Positions 23,336 to 30,926 of a DNA stretch of 34,835 bases are shown here, one piece after another. Source of the stretch: Bacillus sp. AFS037270 (GTDB lineage: Bacteria; Bacillota; Bacilli; Bacillales_B; DSM-18226). Numbering within the stretch: the stretch's first letter is position 1; every line of letters begins with the position of its first letter. Both the position numbers and the translations under genes were made by a program. The notes under the pieces are model-generated. The model was not told where the DNA came from and did no database searches. It saw only the letters and a program-made list of their open reading frames with translations. The stretch covers positions 50,739-85,573 of the forward strand of contig NZ_NUNF01000042.1 of the NCBI RefSeq assembly GCF_002585305.1. Direction: 5' to 3'.

Positions 23336-24046
23336 CTATTTTGATACAGTTAATACCCGATAGCTGAGGACATCCTGGTATTTAATAACGATATTCCCGT
23401 GTTCATTCAGTACGTGAAAAAGTTCAGGTTCGAAGTCCTTTGAGAAATTGAACTCAGGTGTTTGATTCCCGTGGCTTAGTGGCAAATTATATGCTTTAAT
23501 TTCAATATTGTGGAACCCTGCCTCTTGTAATAGCAGCCTCCAGTCTTCCTCTAGCAATAACGAGTCAACGGAGTAGAAATTCATAATCTCAGCTGCTTCC
23601 AGCTGATTAACAGGGCGGTTAATGGTCATTTCGTTTGCAATTAAACGTCCGCCTTTTTTTAATACTCGATAAAATTCTTTAAGGGCTTTTGGTTTATTAA
23701 CAAAAGCTAAAACTGATTCCGATAAAATAAAGTCAAATGTATGATCGGCAAATGGAATTTCCTCAATCGAACCCTTTATTAAAGAAATGGGGAACTGCAG
23801 CTTTTCAAAGCGGTCTTTCGCTTTTTCCACCATGATCGGGTTGATCTCCAAACCAATCACGTTTGCTCTGTAGTGTTGATACAAGTAAGCTGCCGTTTGA
23901 CCAGTGCCGCAGCCTGCATCTAATATAACCGATTGGTCATTTATCTTTTCCTTTGAAAGAATGTCTTGCGTAAGAAGGATTCCTCCTGGATGAGCACCAC
24001 CAACACCGAATTTTGCTAAAAAATCAAAATAAGTTAAGCTTCCCAT
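23336..24046 (-). CDS. class I SAM-dependent methyltransferase (UbiE/Methyltransf_11 type)
   Basis: A 236-aa cytosolic methyltransferase. SAM-binding motif I is VILDAGCGTGQTAAYL near residues 40-55 and the motif II acidic residue is in NVIGLEINPIMVEKA. Motif post-II is IPFADHTFDFILSESVLAFV, and motif III is EFYRVLKKGGRLIANEMTIN. The N-terminal HPGGILLTQDIL region and the extended C-terminal domain suggest a small-molecule substrate, not known. ATG 24046 follows AGGTGG; the in-frame GTGs upstream overlap that site. It is transcribed alone. Confidence 0.83.
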   Translation of the reverse strand: MGSLTYFDFLAKFGVGGAHPGGILLTQDILSKEKINDQSVILDAGCGTGQTAAYLYQHYRANVIGLEINPIMVEKAKDRFEKLQFPISLIKGSIEEIPFADHTFDFILSESVLAFVNKPKALKEFYRVLKKGGRLIANEMTINRPVNQLEAAEIMNFYSVDSLLLEEDWRLLLQEAGFHNIEIKAYNLPLSHGNQTPEFNFSKDFEPELFHVLNEHGNIVIKYQDVLSYRVLTVSK

Positions 24047-24256
24047 AGACACCACCTATTTTCTTTTTAGCCATTGTATGTTCAAAAATGGGAGGTGGTT
24101 CATTAATACTAAAACAGATAATAATTTGATAATTAAATGCGAAAAAATTACAATTTACACATGTTTTGTATCACATATTTTTTTAGGGATGGCACAAATT
24201 AAGCAAATAGAGGGGAGAAGTGTTAACTTCTATACAAAGCAAAAGGGGTGCTGAAT

Positions 24257-24535
24257 ATGAAAAAAATGACAAGACAGCCGTTTTTCAAATTGTTTACTCC
24301 TAAACCAAAAAGCAGAATGCCGTTATGGGCATCACTTGTTGGACTATCTTTAAGTGCCGCTTTGTTTGGGATAACAAGAGGGAAGCGTAGTGATTTTGCA
24401 CTTCCTTTTCAAAATGCAGTGAAAAACTTTTCAGAAAAAACCAAACTACCCAGCCTGAATGTAATGGACAATACAGCTCTAACTGAGTTTTCAGAGGAGC
24501 TAATGGAAAGTGCATTAAATAATAATAAACAATAA
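24257..24535 (+). CDS. hypothetical protein with one membrane segment, 92 aa
   Basis: No family is recognised. A basic N terminus (MKKMTRQPFFKLFTPKPKSR) is followed by a single hydrophobic helix, PLWASLVGLSLSAALFGIT, near residues 22-40, then a polar tail that ends in an acidic amphipathic stretch (LTEFSEELMESALNNN). This suggests a membrane-anchored protein with a cytosolic or external C-terminal tail. ATG 24257 follows AAGGGGTG; the GTG at 24248 lies inside that ribosome site. It converges on the vanW gene and shares its terminator. Confidence 0.6.
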   Translation: MKKMTRQPFFKLFTPKPKSRMPLWASLVGLSLSAALFGITRGKRSDFALPFQNAVKNFSEKTKLPSLNVMDNTALTEFSEELMESALNNNKQ

Positions 24536-24541
24536 AAAGCA

Positions 24542-24576
24542 AAAAAAGTCCGCTGTTGATTCAGCGGACTTTTTTA
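24542..24576. terminator. bidirectional terminator
   Basis: AAAAAAGTCCGCTG pairs with CAGCGGACTTTTTT; 14-bp stem. Confidence 0.93.
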
Positions 24577-25455
24577 ATATAGAGCGTTTGGAACTTTCTT
24601 TGGTTGGTATTCAATCAAATCTGAAGAATAGAGATTGATTACTAATAAATGACCAAGTGTTTTTGCTCTGATTAAAACTGGCTCTTTATAGGTATTTTTA
24701 AAAGCAAAATCAGGGCCATACCAACTAACCGTTGCATCTCGGCCAGGCGGGATGTACGGAACCTTTCTCGTATGTGAAAATCTTTGGAGAATTTTTAATC
24801 CCGCACTATCTACAGCGTTAAATAGGGTGGATGAGACTTGACATATGCCACCGCCAATATCCTCTGAAAATTCCCCTCTTATGATCACAGGAGCCTTTAA
24901 ATAACCTTTAGAAGCAGTCCTCTTTCCGACCACTTTGTTAAAAGAAAAGGTTTCTCCTGGAAAGATGACATAATTATTAATTGCCTTAGTTGCTAAATCA
25001 ATATTATTGGACCTAGTTTTGTTTCCAGGATTAAAGGACGTTACATAACGGCCAATTCTCATACTGCGTATATCCGAAAGTAATTCACTATCCACTTTAG
25101 GATAAACAGATAACATTGGGATTTCTAATTTGCCTGATTGATGTGAAAAAAAATAAGCATACAGCTGTTCTGTAAAAGCCTGGCGATGAATTTGCAAACC
25201 GATTTTTTCTGACACAATCTCACCATTGGAATTAATAATGGCATTTTCAGGCTTAATCGAGAAATGCTTGTCCAAGTTATCTAAGAATTGATTGTACTTT
25301 TTTGAATCTATAATCGGCAAATCTGTATAGGGATAGGAGAAATCCTCCTGTTTAATAGTTGTCACATGGATCCCGTTTTTTGTTATGACTAAATGATCGG
25401 GAGAGTTAATCGGTTGTGATGTTAAGATAATGCCTAAAATACATGATAGTATCAT
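24574..25455 (-). CDS. exported VanW family protein
   Basis: A 293-aa protein with a probable N-terminal signal sequence (MILSCILGIILTSQ). The VanW domain occupies the C-terminal half: YVTSFNPGNKTRSNNIDLAT, FPGETFSFNKVVGKRT, GYLKAPVIIRGEFSEDIGGG, ICQVSSTLFNAV and GRDATVSWYGPDFAFKN. The GGGICQVSSTL segment is the hallmark of the family. The N-terminal half resembles the peptidoglycan-binding-type region of YoaR-like proteins. VanW proteins are named from vancomycin clusters but have no proven activity; a cell-wall role is likely. ATG 25455 follows GAGGAGG. Confidence 0.87.
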   Translation of the reverse strand: MILSCILGIILTSQPINSPDHLVITKNGIHVTTIKQEDFSYPYTDLPIIDSKKYNQFLDNLDKHFSIKPENAIINSNGEIVSEKIGLQIHRQAFTEQLYAYFFSHQSGKLEIPMLSVYPKVDSELLSDIRSMRIGRYVTSFNPGNKTRSNNIDLATKAINNYVIFPGETFSFNKVVGKRTASKGYLKAPVIIRGEFSEDIGGGICQVSSTLFNAVDSAGLKILQRFSHTRKVPYIPPGRDATVSWYGPDFAFKNTYKEPVLIRAKTLGHLLVINLYSSDLIEYQPKKVPNALY

Positions 25456-25587
25456 TGAATGCACGCCTCCTCATTATAATATAAGTAGAAAATTCACTTT
25501 TCATGTAGGGATTTGGAGAGGAAGTTAAAAACGTAAAAATTTATATTTATTTCCAATTTTCAGCTTTACAAATTCCAAACGGTACAC

Positions 25588-25613
25588 TATTATCATTATT
25601 AATAATGGTAATA
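25588..25613. promoter_or_regulatory. 26-bp near-perfect palindromic operator
   Basis: TATTATCATTATT faces AATAATGGTAATA; 12 of 13 symmetric positions agree, with a perfect 14-bp core CATTATTAATAATG. It lies 20 bp before the start of the HTH regulator gene and overlaps its likely transcript start, so autoregulation is probable. Confidence 0.55.
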
Positions 25614-25632
25614 AATGAAAGGACCTATAATA

Positions 25633-26181
25633 ATGGTAAAAGAATCAACCGTAGACGTAATATTGCATCCCGTTCGGATGAGAATCATTCAGTCTTTAAT
25701 AAACCAACAAATGACCGCTCAACAAATGAAAGTATTACTACCTGATATTCCACAAGCATCATTGTATCGGCACATAAAAAAACTAGTGGAGGCAGGTGTA
25801 ATCCATATTATTGATGAGATTCCAAATCGAGGGACAATTGAAAAGATATACTCTCTGCAAGACCCTGCCAAGGCATCGATCCCCCCAGAGAAATTAAACA
25901 GTTTCACCAAGGATGAGCATATGGATTTATTTTTTAAATTCATGGCCAATATCATGGGTGAATATGAACGATATTTAAACCAAGAAAAAATTGATTTAGC
26001 CAGAGATGGTGTATCATTTAGGCAGACTAGTGTATTTTTAGACGACAACGAGTTTGTACAATTTATTAAGGAAATATCCGAGGTTTATGCAAGGGTAACG
26101 CAAAATAAGCCGAAAAAGGGAAGAAGAAGGAGAACATTAGCTACGATCATTATTCCTGAACAAAAACACAAAGAACAATAG
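25633..26181 (+). CDS. ArsR-like winged-helix transcriptional regulator (HTH_20 type)
   Basis: A 182-aa regulator. The N-terminal winged helix covers about residues 3-80: VDVILHPVRMRIIQSLINQQ, then MTAQQMKVLLPDIPQASLYR, HIKKLVEAG (recognition helix) and a wing rich in charged residues (NRGTIEKIYSL). The remainder is helical with a highly basic patch, KPKKGRRRRT, near the C terminus. ATG 25633 is chosen over ATG 25615 because AAAGGA precedes it by 9 bp. It is the first gene of a two-gene operon; the hydrolase gene starts 12 bp after its stop. A palindrome upstream is a likely binding site. Ligand unknown. Confidence 0.8.
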   Translation: MVKESTVDVILHPVRMRIIQSLINQQMTAQQMKVLLPDIPQASLYRHIKKLVEAGVIHIIDEIPNRGTIEKIYSLQDPAKASIPPEKLNSFTKDEHMDLFFKFMANIMGEYERYLNQEKIDLARDGVSFRQTSVFLDDNEFVQFIKEISEVYARVTQNKPKKGRRRRTLATIIIPEQKHKEQ

Positions 26182-26192
26182 GGGGATATACG

Positions 26193-27170
26193 ATGAGAAC
26201 GGTGGAGAGAGAAGTAACAATACAAAGCCAAACAGTATTAAAGGGGACGCTGTGTATACCGGAGGCTAGGATAGAAAAAAGCCCCGCAGTCGTAATTATT
26301 TCAGGTTCAGGAAAATTAGATCGTAATGGAAAAATGAATGAAAAAATGGATTTAAAGTTATATCGTCAGTTAGCTGAATTTTTAACATCGATAGGATTCA
26401 TCAATCTAAGATATGACAAACGAGGTGTTGCAGCTAGTGAGGGGGATTATTTAACAACAGGTTTATGGGACTTAGTAGATGATGCCCAAGCGGCCGTTCG
26501 ATTTTTAAAAAACCTTCCCGAAGTAGATCCTGATAAGGTGATCGTGTTAGGACATAGTGAAGGAAGCACGATTGGGTCAGCGTTGGCTGTAAGAGAAGAG
26601 CTCGGCGGTTTAATCCTACTATCGGGGGCGGTTGAGAGAATAAGTGAAGCGCTTAAGCGGCAGAGAGAAATTGCCAGAGAGGATGTTTTGAAAGCTAAAG
26701 GATTCCAGGGCATTTTACTTCGATTATTAGGTGTGCATAATAAGATAGAGAAACAAGCACAAAAATATATAGAAAAGGTACAAAACTCAACAGAGGATTG
26801 TCTTAAGGTTAGTTTTACAAAAATAAATGCCAAGTGGATGCGTGAACATTTTATGTATAATGTCAGAGAGGATTTAGCAAAGGTTACCTGCCCAGTCTTA
26901 GCTATTACCGGAGCACGTGATATTCAAGCTAATCCAGATGTCATAAAGGATTTGCCGAAGTATGTTAAAGGTGATGCTGAATACTATGTTATTGAAAATA
27001 TGGGGCATTCCTGCAAACTAATTACAAGTACCTCCACCATGTTTACGGTCAAAAAAGATATTATTGCAGAGGGTAATTTGCCTATTCATCCGGAGCTTGT
27101 TGAACTGTTAAATAATTGGCTGCAGACTCACTTTGTTAGTACACCAATAGAGGAGTCCATTCTTGGTTAA
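26193..27170 (+). CDS. alpha/beta hydrolase
   Basis: A 325-aa serine hydrolase. The oxyanion strand is VVIISGSGKLDRNG near residues 32-45, the nucleophile elbow GHSEGS is near 119-124, the acid is probably Asp in TGARDIQANPD near 241, and the base is His in ENMGHSCKL near 271. A helical lid lies between about 145 and 215. The family (Hydrolase_4 / S9-like) includes esterases and acyl-peptide hydrolases; the substrate is open. No signal peptide. It is co-transcribed with the HTH regulator upstream (12-bp gap), which suggests a regulator sensing the substrate or product. The ribosome site is a run of G's. Confidence 0.82.
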   Translation: MRTVEREVTIQSQTVLKGTLCIPEARIEKSPAVVIISGSGKLDRNGKMNEKMDLKLYRQLAEFLTSIGFINLRYDKRGVAASEGDYLTTGLWDLVDDAQAAVRFLKNLPEVDPDKVIVLGHSEGSTIGSALAVREELGGLILLSGAVERISEALKRQREIAREDVLKAKGFQGILLRLLGVHNKIEKQAQKYIEKVQNSTEDCLKVSFTKINAKWMREHFMYNVREDLAKVTCPVLAITGARDIQANPDVIKDLPKYVKGDAEYYVIENMGHSCKLITSTSTMFTVKKDIIAEGNLPIHPELVELLNNWLQTHFVSTPIEESILG

Positions 27171-27175
27171 TTATA

Positions 27176-27210
27176 AAATTGGGCCGTCGCGATGATGGTC
27201 CGATTTTTTA
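27176..27210 (+). terminator. intrinsic terminator of the regulator/hydrolase operon
   Basis: AAATTGGGCC pairs with GGTCCGATTT (two G-U pairs), followed by a T run. Confidence 0.82.
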
Positions 27211-27307
27211 AATGAAAAAAATCGGAATTTGTAGTATAGTAGCAAGTGATAACAAACAAATAGATAATAGCTAGCAAAAAAATAGCATAAAACAGGAGCG
27301 TCAAGCA

Positions 27308-27502
27308 ATGAATGAAAACGAAAGAATTCAACTAAATGTCAGAATCACGAAAGAAACCTCTGCTAAGCTGGATGAAATTGTTGAATATTATCAACAGGGA
27401 TTAAAGCTAGGCAGAATTTACAAAGGTGACGTTTTAACAGACATCATTGAAAAATCGTATGAGGTAATGAATAAACAGAAAAGATCTTTTAAACGGTACT
27501 AA
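27308..27502 (+). CDS. small ribbon-helix-helix-like protein, 64 aa
   Basis: The N-terminal IQLNVRITKETSAKLDEIVE segment has the alternating strand followed by helix typical of RHH (CopG/Arc) DNA-binding proteins. A second helix, KGDVLTDIIEKSYEVMNK, fits helix B. The family is otherwise not identified and no toxin gene lies next to it. AGGAGC precedes the ATG at a normal distance. It is transcribed alone. It could be an autonomous regulator or an orphan antitoxin-like protein. Confidence 0.6.
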   Translation: MNENERIQLNVRITKETSAKLDEIVEYYQQGLKLGRIYKGDVLTDIIEKSYEVMNKQKRSFKRY

Positions 27503-27510
27503 TAGAAAAG

Positions 27511-27555
27511 GAAGGCCAAAAAACAGAAGTTTTCCAGCCCTTCTTTTTTTTTTGC
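27511..27555 (+). terminator. weak intrinsic terminator
   Basis: GAAGG pairs with CCTTC across a long loop, followed by a run of ten T. Confidence 0.5.
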
Positions 27556-27597
27556 TTAAAAAGCACTAAAAATTTATTAGAATATTTAGAAAAGAAA

Positions 27598-27625
27598 TTG
27601 AATAATTAAGTTTTGAAGGTATAAT
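27598..27625 (+). promoter_or_regulatory. promoter of the SDR/acyl-CoA ligase operon
   Basis: TTGAAT (27598-27603) and TATAAT (27620-27625) are 16 bp apart. The TetR operator begins about 6 bp after the predicted start. Confidence 0.6.
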
Positions 27626-27637
27626 TGTACATATAAC

Positions 27638-27655
27638 ATACTAACTGGTTAGTAT
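27638..27655. promoter_or_regulatory. TetR-type operator, copy 1
   Basis: ATACTAAC-TG-GTTAGTAT, an 18-bp palindrome. The same sequence in opposite orientation occurs at 30821-30838 after the TetR gene. Confidence 0.8.
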
Positions 27656-27697
27656 TGCTCGGGAAGTTGGATGATGATAGTGAGAGGGCTGGTTTAG

Positions 27698-28450
27698 ATG
27701 AAATTAAGCGAAAAAACAGCTATTGTTACAGGCGGCGGCAGTGGAATTGGACGGGCAGCGGCCCTTCGGTTTGCAAAAGAAGGGGCGAAAGTCGTTGTGG
27801 CAGATATCGATTCAATAGACGGGGAAGAGACCGCCAACTACATACGCGAGCACGAAGGGTCATCCATTTTTGTAAAAACAGACGTGGCTGATCCGGAGCA
27901 AATCAAACGATTAATCGAAACGACCACGGGCACGTTTGGTGGACTACACATCATGTTCAATAATGCTGGGGTCGGGAACTCAGAAGTCAGAAGTGTAGAT
28001 TTGTCAGTGGAGGAATGGGACCGAGTTGTTGATATTAACCTAAAAGGAGTGTTTCTAGGCATTAAATATGCCGTTCCCGCATTAATCAAGTCAGGCGGGG
28101 GTTCCATCATTAACACCTCTAGTCTGCTCGGTTTAAAAGGGCAAAAATTTGTTTCCGCTTACAATGCCTCCAAGGCCGGAGTAGTGGTGTTGACGCAAAA
28201 CGCTGCACTTGAATATGGAAAATACAATATCCGTGTCAATGCTATTGCACCTGGTGTGATTGATACCAAGATTATTGATAATTGGAAACAAAATGAACGG
28301 AAATGGCCGATTATTTCACGAGCAAATGCCCTGGGGAGAATCGGAACACCGGAAGAAGTAGCCAACGCAGTGTTATTTTTAGCATCAGATGCAGCATCCT
28401 TTATTACTGGCGCGACGCTTTCAGTCGATGGAGGCGGTTTGACGTTTTAA
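27698..28450 (+). CDS. short-chain dehydrogenase/reductase (SDR family)
   Basis: A 250-aa classical SDR. The cofactor motif TGGGSGIG lies near residues 11-18, NNAG near 88-91, catalytic Ser in INTSSLLGL near 140, and the YNASK Tyr/Lys pair near 155-159. Asp in VVVADID at the end of strand 2 suggests NAD(H) rather than NADP(H). It probably oxidises a hydroxyacyl-CoA or an alcohol in the pathway encoded here. It is the first gene of the operon behind operator copy 1, with an acyl-CoA ligase 35 bp downstream. The start follows GAGAGGG. Confidence 0.88.
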   Translation: MKLSEKTAIVTGGGSGIGRAAALRFAKEGAKVVVADIDSIDGEETANYIREHEGSSIFVKTDVADPEQIKRLIETTTGTFGGLHIMFNNAGVGNSEVRSVDLSVEEWDRVVDINLKGVFLGIKYAVPALIKSGGGSIINTSSLLGLKGQKFVSAYNASKAGVVVLTQNAALEYGKYNIRVNAIAPGVIDTKIIDNWKQNERKWPIISRANALGRIGTPEEVANAVLFLASDAASFITGATLSVDGGGLTF

Positions 28451-28485
28451 GTTTGAACTAATAAACAAGAATGCGGAGGGGACTT

Positions 28486-30099
28486 ATGAGTCAAAAAAAA
28501 GCTTGGTTGGAGCACTATCCGGAGAGTATAGGAAAAACAATTACAATCCCTGAAATACCAATGGGTAAAATTCTACAAGAGACAGCCGCAAAATTTCCTG
28601 CCAATAATGCCCTTTCTTTTTACGGAAGAAAAATCACCTACGAGCAGCTTAACCAAATGGCGCAGAGCTTTACTTCCGCCCTGCAAAAAAATCAAGTACA
28701 AAAGGGCGACAGAGTTGCAATCATGCTCCCCAACTGCCCGCAATATGTGATTTCCTATTATGGAATCCTAAACGCCGGAGCAATTGTTACTCAAGTAAAT
28801 CCAATGTCCGTAGAGCGGGAGTTGGAATATATTTTGAAGGATTCCGGCGCAGAGACGATCATCGTCTTCGATGCCTTATATCCAAGAGTCAAAAGTGTTC
28901 AGCCGCAAACAAACTTGAAAAATGTTATTGTGGTAAGAATACAGCCATCCAGCCAAGATTTTTCTCCTGACCGTAGCTTCGAAAGCTTCCTCGGTGAGGG
29001 CGATGGAAACATTACTCCCATTAGTTTTGAGCCTGTACATGATGTAGCGGTTCTCCAATATACAGGCGGAACAACCGGACGTTCAAAAGGTGCAATGCTC
29101 ACGCACTACAACATTTTGGCCAATGTCCTCCAAAGCTATGAGTTTTTTAAGCATGAAATAGAAATGGGCAAGGAAAGGTGTTTAACAGTCATTCCTCTTT
29201 TCCATGTGTTTGGGATGAGTTCTTGTATGAATCTCTCCATTTATACTGCAGCCGAATCGATCATGCTGCCACGGTTTGAATTAGAGGAGGTCCTAAATAC
29301 CATAAAAAATGAACAGCCAACCATGTTCCCCGGTGTTCCCACGATGTATGTGGCGATCACAAGTCACCCTCGGGCAGAGGAATATAACATTAATAGCATT
29401 AGAACCTGTAATAGCGGCAGTGCACCGATGCCCGTTGAATTGCTGCGTAATTTTGAAAGAAAGACTGTCTCAAAAATCCTCGAGGGCTATGGCCTTTCTG
29501 AAGCCTCTCCTACAACGCACTGTAACCCGCCATTTGCTGAGAGAAAGCCAGGAAGTGTGGGGATCGGCATGCCTTCAACAGAATACAAGATTGTCGATTT
29601 AGCAACAGGCACGGAAGAAGTTCCGGTTGGTGAGCTAGGGGAAGTGATAATTAAAGGACCGCAAATTATGAAGGGTTACTGGAACCTGCCGGAAGAAACG
29701 GCGCATACACTCCGTGAAGGCTGGCTCTATACCGGTGATATTGCTAAAGTGGATGAAGACGGCTATTTATATATTGTTGATAGAAAGAAAGATTTAATTA
29801 TCGCGAGTGGTTATAATATCTATCCCCGCGATATAGAAGAAGTATTATATGAACATCCAGACGTACAGGAAGCCGTTTGTATAGGGGTGCCAGACCCTTA
29901 CAGGGGCGAAGATGTGAAGGCAGTTTTAGTCCTGAAGGCGGGAAGTACGGCAACAGAGCAGGAAATCATTCAATATAGTAAGCAAAACATGGCTGCCTAT
30001 AAAGTACCTCGACTTGTTGAATTTCGTGATCAACTGCCGAAAACAGGTGTAGGGAAAATCCTTCGCCGCGTCTTACGGGAAGAGGCCATGAATAAGTAG
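28486..30099 (+). CDS. fatty-acid/acyl-CoA ligase (AMP-forming)
   Basis: A 537-aa ANL-superfamily enzyme that activates a carboxylic acid to its CoA thioester through an acyl-AMP. The P-loop YTGGTTGRSKGAMLTH is near residues 191-206. Motif GYGLSEASPTTHCNPP is near 335-350. LYTGDIAKVDEDGYLYIVDR is near 413-432, KDLIIASGYNIYPRDIEEVL near 434-453, and the C-terminal catalytic Lys in PKTGVGKILRR near 519-529. The chain-length range cannot be read. ATG 28486 follows GGAGGGG; the ATG at 28471 lies upstream of that site. It is cytosolic and co-transcribed with the SDR gene. Confidence 0.92.
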   Translation: MSQKKAWLEHYPESIGKTITIPEIPMGKILQETAAKFPANNALSFYGRKITYEQLNQMAQSFTSALQKNQVQKGDRVAIMLPNCPQYVISYYGILNAGAIVTQVNPMSVERELEYILKDSGAETIIVFDALYPRVKSVQPQTNLKNVIVVRIQPSSQDFSPDRSFESFLGEGDGNITPISFEPVHDVAVLQYTGGTTGRSKGAMLTHYNILANVLQSYEFFKHEIEMGKERCLTVIPLFHVFGMSSCMNLSIYTAAESIMLPRFELEEVLNTIKNEQPTMFPGVPTMYVAITSHPRAEEYNINSIRTCNSGSAPMPVELLRNFERKTVSKILEGYGLSEASPTTHCNPPFAERKPGSVGIGMPSTEYKIVDLATGTEEVPVGELGEVIIKGPQIMKGYWNLPEETAHTLREGWLYTGDIAKVDEDGYLYIVDRKKDLIIASGYNIYPRDIEEVLYEHPDVQEAVCIGVPDPYRGEDVKAVLVLKAGSTATEQEIIQYSKQNMAAYKVPRLVEFRDQLPKTGVGKILRRVLREEAMNK

Positions 30100-30151
30100 A
30101 TGTGTGAATCCTTTAAGAACACAGAATGCTGTAAAGGAGAGAACAGTCTTA

Positions 30152-30160
30152 TGGTATAAT
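30152..30160 (+). promoter_or_regulatory. extended -10 promoter of the TetR gene
   Basis: TGGTATAAT has a TG one base before a consensus -10 box, about 35 bp before the GTG start. No good -35 element is seen. Confidence 0.5.
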
Positions 30161-30195
30161 TTGAATAACATTTAACAGATTGTGAGGACATAAAG

Positions 30196-30765
30196 GTGAA
30201 GGAAAGAATAACGGAACAAAGCATCCGCTTATTTGAAAAAAAAGGATTCAGTGAAACATCCATTCAGGATATTGTGGATTCCCTAGGGGTAACAAAGGGA
30301 ACATTTTATTATTACTTTTCAAGTAAAGAAGAATTATTAATGGATATTCATCGCGGCTATATTGATGAATTACTGGTCCAACTAGAGCGGATTTTTAACG
30401 ATTCATCAAAGAATTATAAAGAAAAACTATTTGAAGTTGTATTTTTGCTTCTTTCGGATATTAAATCCCGGGGTTCTGCAGCGAAAATCTTTTACAGGGA
30501 ATTATCCAATTTAAATGAAGAACATTCCGCCTTAATTATTTCAAAGCGTGATCAATTCCGTTTAAATATTGAGGCGCTGATAAAAGCAGGGATTGAGAAC
30601 AGGGAATTTCGTCAGGAAATCAATGCTTCAATTATTACATTCGGAATCCTTGGGATAACAAATTGGAGTTATCAGTGGTTTAATCCAAACGGCAGCTGCT
30701 CGGATCGTGAGGTTGCTGAAATTTTTGTCGAAATGATTTTAAAGGGTATTCAAGTGAATGGATAA
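30196..30765 (+). CDS. TetR/AcrR family transcriptional regulator
   Basis: A 189-aa repressor. The N-terminal HTH is ITEQSIRLFEKKGFSETSIQ then DIVDSLGVTKGTFYYYFSSK (residues 4-43), typical of TetR proteins. The C-terminal ligand domain resembles those of acyl-CoA-sensing regulators of the KstR2/FadR kind, inferred from context. It starts with GTG after TGAGGAC. It sits between the two halves of the catabolic cluster, and identical 18-bp palindromes lie before each half, so it probably represses both and is released by a pathway CoA thioester. It may be read from its own promoter and from the upstream operon. Confidence 0.88.
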   Translation: MKERITEQSIRLFEKKGFSETSIQDIVDSLGVTKGTFYYYFSSKEELLMDIHRGYIDELLVQLERIFNDSSKNYKEKLFEVVFLLLSDIKSRGSAAKIFYRELSNLNEEHSALIISKRDQFRLNIEALIKAGIENREFRQEINASIITFGILGITNWSYQWFNPNGSCSDREVAEIFVEMILKGIQVNG

Positions 30766-30769
30766 AACA

Positions 30770-30812
30770 AAAAAGGGGAGGGTTACTTTTTAAACGTCTC
30801 CCCTCTTTTTTA
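30770..30812 (+). terminator. terminator after the TetR gene
   Basis: GGGGAG (30775-30780) pairs with CTCCCC (30798-30803), with A-rich and T-rich flanks ending in TTTTTT. Confidence 0.7.
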
Positions 30813-30820
30813 AAAACTAT

Positions 30821-30838
30821 ATACTAACCAGTTAGTAT
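30821..30838. promoter_or_regulatory. TetR-type operator, copy 2
   Basis: ATACTAAC-CA-GTTAGTAT, the exact reverse complement of copy 1. It lies about 90 bp before the phosphotransferase gene, between the TetR terminator and the second operon. Confidence 0.8.
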
Positions 30839-30926
30839 GTGGATTATTTGTATGGTGAATTTAATCCATGTTTAAATAATTTGTGTCTAGAAGAGTCGGA
30901 TTTTCTAGTATGACAGGAGGAATTTT

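Noticed and set aside
27308..27502. Toxin-antitoxin pair based on the RHH-like protein
   Set aside because: No small partner gene is found on either side within 200 bp.
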